A stretch of 64,000 nucleotides of DNA, taken from NCBI RefSeq assembly GCF_958450345.1, contig NC_088781.1:118494431-118558430 (forward strand). The letters run 5' to 3'. The number at the start of each line of letters is the position of its first letter. The first letter of the stretch is position 1. Below, piece by piece: positions 57,406 to 64,000 of this stretch. Below the pieces are notes generated by a model. The model was not told the DNA's origin. It saw nothing but the letters and a program-made list of their open reading frames with translations, and ran no database searches. This stretch comes from Calliphora vicina. Lineage: Eukaryota; Arthropoda; Insecta; Diptera; Calliphoridae. Position numbers and translations under genes: made by a program.

Positions 57406-57408
57406 TAA

Positions 57409-58590
57409 GTTTGATAACTACAAACAGAACTCTGCACCTTCAATTTCAATGGTAAAAAAGTGGTTTACTGAATTTGTCGATCATTCTTGAGTTGAGGTCT
57501 CAACACTAGGGTTCCTAATTTCCCGGACTTTTTTCTTTCCCGGGAGGAAGTTAAAAAATCGTTTCATTCCCGAGAATTCCCGGGAATTTTTTAACACTAA
57601 ATTAAACCAAAAACCAGAAATTTTTTTTCGAATAAAGTATAAAATAAATGTTGGTCCATCACAGGGTTTCTAATTTAATAGTGGCATTTTATCGGTATTG
57701 TCGCAGTCGTAGAATTTCGACTATGTTAAATCTATAAAACAAGCGTAGATAGAGACATTTTTAATATCTGATTGTAGATAAACAAATTTGAACCACTATT
57801 ATTGTTATTACTTTCTCTAAATATGAATAATATTCATTGAGTATCCCTAAAAGTTAGGCATCTTAATAATTCCTTTGAATTAGATTCATTGATTGAAAAA
57901 AAATCGGTTATTTCAAACGTAATACTTCTTTGCCAACTGACTACCTGTTGCTAGAACCAACAAAATCTATGGATATAATGAAATTATTTAGTTAGCAACA
58001 AATTTGGCCATCGAAACGAATCTGAAAATTGTAACTTTTAGAAGAAAACTTATAAAGAAATTCCCGACAAACATTTCCCGAAAATTATCAAAAAAAATAT
58101 TCCCGGGAATTCCCGGGAAATTTTTCCCGCGTAGTAACCCTACTCAACACCCAAAACAATTGAAACAAATCACGAAATGGTGTTGGCCGATCGGATATTG
58201 AAAGTGCGAGAAATTGTGGAAGCCATAGGCATCTCACATGGCTAAGTGCTTACAATTTTTAATGATCACTTGGGTATGAAAAAGCTTTACGCAAGATGCC
58301 TGCCGCGTTTGCTCACAATCGGGTGCACAAAAAGGTACACAAATGTGCAGTTTGCATGGCAAAAAATCAAGAATAAGGCTACGAAATTATCCCTCTTCCA
58401 ACCTATTCTACGAATTTAGCCCCAAGTGACTTTTCTTGTTTCCAAACCTTAATTAATGTCTAGGTGGATAGAGATATGACTCCAAGGATGAAATCATCTC
58501 ACAAAAAATACCTATTTTGAACACTTTTGAATTTGAGAAAGATTGGACAATGTGTATAGACCTCAAAAAAGACTGACTCATCCTCGTATA
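57409..58590 (+). pseudogene. Mariner transposase relic of a second subfamily, split by a hAT MITE
   Basis: Before the insert: A-P-S-I-S-M-V-K-K-W-F-T-E-F (57436-57478), the start of the second DNA-binding helix. After it (58151 on): E-M-V-L-A-D-R-I-L-K-V-R-E-I-V-E-A-I-G-I-S (58180), stop, V-L-T-I-F-N-D-H-L-G-M-K-K-L, then after a deletion V-H-K-C-A-V-C-M-A-K (58335), L-P-T-Y-S-T-N-L-A-P-S-D-F (58400-58430, third-Asp motif) and W-T-M-C-I-D-L-K-K-D stop (58545). The first catalytic Asp segment is lost. The wording (A-P-S-D-F, C-I-D-L-K) differs from the mauritiana-type copies around it and resembles irritans/mellifera-type mariners; the subfamily is not certain. Confidence 0.8.
57507..58142. 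mobile_element. 636-bp hAT-type non-autonomous element, perfect 8-base duplication
   Basis: CTCAACAC flanks it at 57499-57506 and 58143-58150. Ends TAGGGTTCCTA and TAGTAACCCTA are inverted; just inside, both sides carry repeated TTCCCGGGAATTCCCGGGAA-type palindromes (57538-57590; 58100-58128). Joining the flanks restores the mariner reading frame. The 65-codon frame at 58004-58201 crosses the right end into mariner and is not a gene. The CCCGGG-rich subterminal repeats are the most G+C-rich part of the area and may be transposase binding sites. Confidence 0.9.
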
Positions 58591-58599
58591 ATATTTGGT

Positions 58600-59345
58600 A
58601 TTTATTCAAAGTACTGGATTCCGAGTACATATGGATTCCGAGTCAAAAGAACTGACCATCTTTTGAGGCCAAGAACGAATTAAGCCAATTTTGGATACTC
58701 TGTTCTGAAGTGCAGAACAGAGTATCGAAACAAATAGTAGTGGGCAAGGGGCAAGGTCTGAACTATAAAGCGGGTGAGCAAAACTTGCCAACCACATCTT
58801 TCTAAATAGTTTTTAACATAACACGATATAATATATAGGGCCCTTTTGCTCCCACCAAATATAGACCATTACCTTAGCGCCAAGGATATTTGGCTTAGGG
58901 GTCGTTTCGGCTGTTTGGCCGAGCTTCACATACTATCTCTAACACTTCGGGTTATCGTAATGGCCCCAAAAATTAATTTCTTTTATGGCGTTCAAGCTTT
59001 CAAGGTATTTCAGCTTTAATTCCTATGATGCCTAATTTTCCTGCTTTTGGATGAATCTTGCTACTTGCAAACGTTTTCAAAATTGATTGAGTACAATCTT
59101 CACGGAGTAACTTTTTTGGCTGGCCAGGGCGATGTTTGTCTTCCGTGTCAAAATCATCACTTTTGAACTCGCACAAATCATCTTTCGCTAAGCTTTTGTG
59201 AGCAAACGGTGTGCTTTAGCGGGACTTTTTTGGCATAAAATTCATAATTTTCAAAGCAAAAAAAACATTGTTGTTTACACTATTATGTTCAGTAACTAAG
59301 TGAGAATAAATAACAGATATGTACCCTTCAAAATGACATATAAGT
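58600..59345 (-). pseudogene. Mariner transposase relic (mauritiana-type), copy 3
   Basis: Read leftwards: the 5' end (59330-59265, matching the copy 2 start), K-S-P-A-K-A-H-R-L-L-like start, W-V-like segments, R-K-P-K-Y-P with M-V-Y-I-W-W-E-Q-K-G (58850), then L-Y-S-S-D-L-A-P-C-P (58770; third-Asp region damaged), and S-K-I-G-L-I-R-S-W (58680). The stretch between the HTH and the W-W strand is shortened, and the catalytic Asp segments are missing. It lies head-to-head with copy 2 across the nested elements. The 63-codon frame at 58606 is its C-terminal piece. Confidence 0.8.
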
Positions 59346-61576
59346 TATTTAAAACAAATGCCGGATTCGAAAGATACGCCATATAATATAAATTATGCAT
59401 TATTTATCGCCCAAAAATATTGTCATGTCGCCAAACCCAAATATTCATCCCGAAAAAACAATAAAAAAAAATCGCCACGTTTGGTGAGAATAATCGCAAT
59501 CATTTCTTGTTTTAAAGGCCAAATGTTTAGGTAACATTCAGTGCATGATATTGAGGCTAAGAACCAAGCATCTCCTAATTTCACAATCACGTGACGATCT
59601 GATAGTAACAATACAGGAAACCGGTCGATTGGGGTAATGGTTCAACGCCAATATTTAAACCAAATTTTATTGAAATACATACTGTTTTTGATGCATTGCA
59701 ATAAAATTTTGTCATCAATTATTCCAGAAGTCTAGAAGACTATCTTTACGGTATTTCTAGATAAGATTCGTTTTCAATAGTCAAAAAGCTTTGATCGGCT
59801 CACTGTGGTTGAATTAACACATTGTGTTGAGTTAATCATAGATAAAAACACATAGATCGGAAACTCTCCTGTCTAACCTAACTCATATTGTAGCAAGTGA
59901 CGATGAAATCATTTAAATTTAAAATTCATTTAAAATCATTGTTGTGGAAACAGTTCCACTGTTGCCGAAAACAACTTCCTTGGGGAAACATTTTTCGCTA
60001 TAGCTGTCGCTAAGTTGAGAATCTATGACCTAGTGGAATCGGTTGGTTCCGAAGAATTGAGTAAATCAATATTGAAGATAAAACAAATGTTTATGGTGGA
60101 AAAATCTACCCGAGATACATCCATATGTTCCTTTTTTAAAATCTGTGTAAATAAACAAATTCCAATTGATGTTGGCCTAATTTTTGTCACATTTCAAAAC
60201 GTAATAAATAACAACAACTACCAATTACTCATTAAATAAGTTCTATCTAACAATTTCTTATCCTTTCCCCCACCTAATAGTTGCATACAAACAAAAAGCC
60301 ATTATTTTCTAGTTATCTTACACACAACCAGCCATTTTTGTTTGATAAATTAAAAACAAAAACTTAAGCCCAACTTCTTCTTATTCTTCTACTGCTCTCT
60401 TTCATATGATGTAAAATGTCAAACCTAATGTGTCATTACCACAATAACAACAATAAACTGTATAGTGTTGATGAAGAAGAACAACAACAATGAAATCAGC
60501 AACAATAATGGAAAAAAAACATTAAAGTTGCCACTATTTTAATGTTATTTTCATGGCAACAACCAAAAAATAAACAAACAAACGAACAACAACAAAAACA
60601 ATAATTACAAAAGCAACAACATATGCAAACAATAACATTAAAATGTTTATGCGATTGTGAGTGACATTCAGAGAGACAACATGCACAGTGTTGCGGTGAT
60701 GGGAAATAAATTAATGATAAAATGGATAAATTATATGAAATATGTATAGTACTTCTAAACTATTTTACTGACAGTTACAAAACTTGGAAAAACATTAAAA
60801 TATTTATGTGATTGTAAGTAACATTTAGAAAGTTGCACCGTGGATGCATATTGGGGGAAAAGAAAAAAAAAGTGGAAATAAATCTGTAACTTCTAAACCG
60901 ATAGTACGATTTTTAAATATTTATATTTTGAATTTGGACATTAAACGCTAAGGTGGGGCGGAGCCTCTAGGCCCTAAAGTGGGATATCTAGGGTATTTAA
61001 CAAATTGTTATTCATTATCGCTTATAGTTTACGAGATATTCGCATTCGAAAAATAAAATTTCAGGTTTTTACCTATGTACTTTAGTCTGGATTTTTGCAA
61101 ATATCGGATCCAAATTTCTCCCGATTTTGAAATATTTTTCATTTAACAAATTTATTAGTAGTAGAAAAAAATAATTAGTTCAAAATCGAGTTCTTAGTTC
61201 TGTGCATTCAAATTAAAAAAATTAAAAAAGTATTTTTTTTCCCGATTTTTTTTTTTTCAAAAAAGTACTTATTAGTTATACAGAAAATCGAAACAACATA
61301 CATAAATAATGTGTTTATATTTTTCTGAAAGGTAACTTTAAATAATTTAAAATAATTAAAATAATTTCAAAATTTGTATAACTGCGAGTTCCAGAGCCTT
61401 CCAAAGTTCACCTATTTTTTAGGTAAATTTATAAATTTATGACAAATTTTCTCTAATAGCATATCTGCTCTCAAAAAAAATTTAAACTTCTTTTTTATAA
61501 TCCAATATATTCGTAAATATTTTGCAAAAGGAATTTGTAGTCCGGACCTTAGTAGCGTCAACAGACTCTAAAAAAT
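59346..61576. other. Intron-like sequence, no gene
   Basis: AT-rich with CAA/AAC simple sequence (60480-60620). A relic of array D is at 59838-59892. Segment 60940-61100 is less AT-rich (GGTGGGGCGGAGCCTCTAGG, 60951) and looks like an old repeat without identifiable ends. The 74-codon frame at 60015-60239 has a real ATG but no domain; I do not call it. Confidence 0.5.
59838..59892 (-). repeat. Inverted relic of array D unit
   Basis: CACATAGATCGGAAACTCTC and CTGTCTAACCTAACTCATA are the reverse complement of the TATGAGTTAGGT…GACAGGAGAGTTTCCGATCT part of the 141-bp unit, 10 kb away from the array. Confidence 0.8.
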
Positions 61577-61579
61577 ACA

Positions 61580-62199
61580 GGCCCATAATCATAGTCAAAA
61601 ATAAAGTACATTTTAAGAGAATTAAACTCGACTTTACTTAAGAGTGGACTTTAGGTCTATCATAGACAAGTTAAAGTATACTTCTGACGCTGAAGTCGAC
61701 TCTAAATATAAAATTAACTGAAGTTGTTTTTAACTCATTTAACAACAGCATCAGCTGTTCTTCGCCGATTAAAAAAGTTCGTCACAAAGTAAAAAATGTT
61801 TAAGTTGCAAGATATTGGTAGAGATTTTGCAATTATTGAACAGTTATCAATAAAATTAGTACCAAAATATCGTAATTATTATTAATTAATCTTATCTTTT
61901 CCATTTTTCCACAACAAACAACTTTCGTTCTTTAGATGTCCCGGTTACTTTTATTGTTTACGTTTTTTGTTTTTTTTTTTAATTTTGTATGTCAGCTGTT
62001 CAGCGTTGCCACTTGTCTGTTTTTTGTTGTATATTGTATTAAAACATTTTCTACATTTGGGGTGGCACCCAGTTAAAGTCGGTTCAATTTAAAACATGCT
62101 TTAATTTTGACTATGGTTGCAAATTAATAAAAGCAGGTTTTTATTTTAAAGTTGTTTTTAAAAAGAACCGACTTTAGTGTTTGACTATGATTATGGGCC
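61580..62199. mobile_element. 620-bp MITE with perfect 20-bp inverted ends
   Basis: GGCCCATAATCATAGTCAAA begins the element and its exact complement ends it. ACA stands on both sides (61577-61579, 62200-62202), giving a 3-base duplication. Inside, AAAGTCGACTY and AAGTCGGTTC words recur in both orientations near the ends. No transposase. Superfamily is unclear; a 3-base duplication suggests Harbinger-like, though ACA is not the usual TWA. Confidence 0.8.
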
Positions 62200-62202
62200 A
62201 CA

Positions 62203-62946
62203 GTTTTTGGGATTTTTGAAAAGTTTTTTGGGAATTTGGGAGGAATTCTCAATAATTTCTTTTACACTTTTGCCTTTTAATCAAAAATGTCTAAATAAGT
62301 GTCATTAAAAACGATTCATAAACAAAACTTTTATTGCATTTTAAAAATTAAAATTTTCCAAAAATATCAGCTACCATTTTTTATTCCCATATTTTTGAAA
62401 AAAGTTTTCTATCAATTTTTTAATTCTAAATCTAAATCCTGAAAATTATAACAAATCTTCAAGTATTTTCCTCATGTTCAAGTTGCAAATCTACATTATA
62501 ACTTGGTTTCGTTATTGTTATTTGGGTTTTTTACATTTATTAATAATATCTGTTAGCCCTTGAGCAATCGAAATATTTTCATTTTTTTCGAGCTCCTCAT
62601 CTGAGATAAAATCAATTTCGTTTGAAGAGGATTTATTGAGTTTTTTTTAGATAACTTACAAAAAAAGGTAAAGAATTGATTTTCCAGAGCCCCACTCTAG
62701 GAAAACCAAAATTACCGCTTTCATTTATTAACTATGTTGTAGCATGAGTTGAGCTTAACAACTTCGCTGAACATCACTTTGCGATATTCGGGCATGTAGA
62801 ATGCAAAAATGCATGAAAAAGGCACAGAAAAATGGAAATTTCTCCTATTTATTTATGAAAAACGGGATTTGGAAAATCCCGGAATTTAAAATTAAAAAAA
62901 TTCCGAGCTTTTCGGGAACGGGATTCCCCGTTTGGCATCTCTAGTA
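62203..62946. mobile_element. Probable remains of a hAT-type element (tentative)
   Basis: The right edge CCCCGTTTGGCATCTCTA, with AAATCCCGGAATTT and TTCGGGAACGGGATTCCCCG just inside, resembles hAT ends that start TAGAGATGCCAAAC and carry CCCGGGA-type subterminal repeats, as in the 57.5-kb element. The left end could not be fixed; GACTCTAAAAAATACA at 61565 is a poor candidate, with the 620-bp MITE between. Confidence 0.35.
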
Positions 62947-62949
62947 TTG

Positions 62950-63165
62950 ACCCAAATTCGAAAATTTTTTTTTCATCCAGAAATTGGTCTCCAACTGCTC
63001 CAGGATCCATTCAGCGTACATACGTCGTTGTTGTTGAACAATATGGCCGTCCATGGTGATTTGGCAAAACTAACTGAATAAATTATAGCCAATTCGACAG
63101 ATAAAGCTTCAACAATATTGACACTATCAACTGTCAAAGTTCGGAAGTGCCTATTGAAAGACCCA
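62950..63165 (-). pseudogene. Mariner-like fragment, same family as the 21.3-kb copy
   Basis: The end GGGTCTTTCAATAGGCACTT (63165 leftwards) and the following 120 bases match 21292-21430. Translation gives M-D-G-H-I-V-Q-Q-Q, then after a deletion R-R-M-Y-A-E-W-I-L-E-Q and F-W-M-K-K-K. The last is where the first catalytic-domain strand should begin, but it ends at 62950. Only the outer end and a fused scrap of coding remain. Confidence 0.75.
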
Positions 63166-64000
63166 TTTAAAGAGATAACTTAGTGAAATAAACAAAGTTT
63201 CATGCATTGAAATCTGTCCATATTTGTGCAAGTTACAAGCAAGTTTCTTAATAGTTTTCTTAATCACAGATGATGCATTCCAACAGGGTGGTCACAAATT
63301 TCTCTTTATTTTTAAAGCTAAATGTTTAGAATATTAAGATTTATAACCAATTTTATTTTTTCGATCGACCCCACTGTGCAATGTCAAAAACACACATTCT
63401 TACTCCAACATATTGCACAGAAAATAACAAGAGTTTTCCGGTGTTATAAACGTATGTGTTAGTGTGTACATTTACATACGAGGACATGTAGATCCTGTTG
63501 TACTCATTTCAACTGGCTGTGACTGTATTCTGTGTTATTTTGCACTAAATGTTTATTGTTGTTTACTTTTGCATAAAGTACTTCCTGTTTGTAGATGTTT
63601 TTAACATTTTACAGTGTTTTTATTGTTGTTGTTTTTTTATTTTTGTTATATATAAGAGTGTGAGTGAGTGTTAGTATGATTTCCGTTACTGCTCTCTGCT
63701 GTAGCTGTTTTTACCCTCTTTTTTTACACATTGTTGGTACTTTTCTTTGCTGTGGCTTATTATTAGTACACAGATGTTAAACATATTGTGTCATTTGTTT
63801 TAATAATACATATATATTAGGGAGGCACGAAACAAATTGGATACTACTAAAATAAAAGTTTAATTTATTCTGAGATACCGTTGCTCAAAATTATTCTCCT
63901 GGGTTCAGTAGTTGGTGAGCTAGGTCAATGGATAAAATGGTAATTTTTTAAGGTTTTTAAGATATTTTTTCATATTTCTCGCAAAGGAAGCCTATGAAAT
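63166..64000. other. Intron-like sequence with a relic of the 51.5-kb repeat
   Basis: At 63275-63375, AACAGGGTGGTCACAAATTT and TCGATCGACCCCACTGTGCA are the reverse complement of AAATTTGTGACCACCCTGTT and TGCACAGTGGAGTC in the 51.5-52.5-kb repeat. The remainder is TTG-rich AT-rich DNA with no gene. Confidence 0.55.

Noticed and set aside
60015..60239. 74-codon frame starting at ATG
   Set aside because: No domain, AT-rich codons throughout, no splice or promoter context; chance frame is the simpler explanation.

Overview
This window is AT-rich, non-coding, repeat-dense animal DNA. The repeats point to a fly. There are three DINE-1/INE-1-like elements with the GTCY microsatellite and the conserved CCCTATAAAGTATATATATTC-type core, many Tc1/mariner, hAT and Harbinger derivatives, and a decayed non-LTR retrotransposon. 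No prokaryotic gene structure, tRNA or rRNA gene is visible. A large-genome cyclorrhaphan fly (blowfly or house-fly type) is the best inference; the species cannot be named from this.

Only one piece of host protein-coding sequence is supported: a short first coding exon at 12319-12394 (+). It follows 965 bases (11354-12318) with no ATG on the + strand, although the opposite strand has about eleven there. It ends at a good splice donor, so almost everything downstream would be one very long first intron. Upstream, at 1904, lies a textbook-like recursive splice site (pyrimidine tract, CAG, then GTAAGT). This suggests that the region left of the exon is also intron of a + strand transcription unit, and that 11.4-11.7 kb is an alternative, internal promoter.

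Layout. 1-6.6 kb: two inverted arrays of a ~238-bp repeat around a 1.8-kb unique segment. 7.9-11.1 kb: two same-orientation arrays of a 35-37-bp repeat around a 0.9-kb segment. 11.2-12.4 kb: promoter, leader and exon. 12.7-17 kb: a field of alternating GGTCCTTCGAAC motifs and their reverse complement. 17-25.8 kb: intron-like DNA with small MITEs and a mariner split by another element. 25.8-28.5 kb: a Tc1 relic and an inverted pair of DINE-like elements. 31.9-36.2 kb: a Tc1-like element, a Harbinger-like MITE and a non-LTR pseudogene carrying a MITE. 39-43.9 kb: two inverted arrays of a 17-19-bp repeat centred on ATTTAGTACTAAAT, again around 1.8 kb of unique DNA. 43.9-45.4 kb: mariner and DINE with an inserted hAT MITE. 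47.9-49.5 kb: a ~141-bp tandem array. 51.5-59.3 kb: a dense nest of mariners, MITEs, a long hairpin element and a deleted Harbinger element. 61.6-63.2 kb: another MITE and a mariner remnant.

The most striking general pattern is that three unrelated tandem families each have a perfect palindrome in the unit, and each occurs as a pair of arrays flanking about 0.9-1.8 kb of non-repeated DNA. Several nested insertions can be resolved to the base, because the target-site duplication and the uninterrupted sequence are both readable. All transposase and reverse-transcriptase remains are broken, so nothing here looks able to move by itself.
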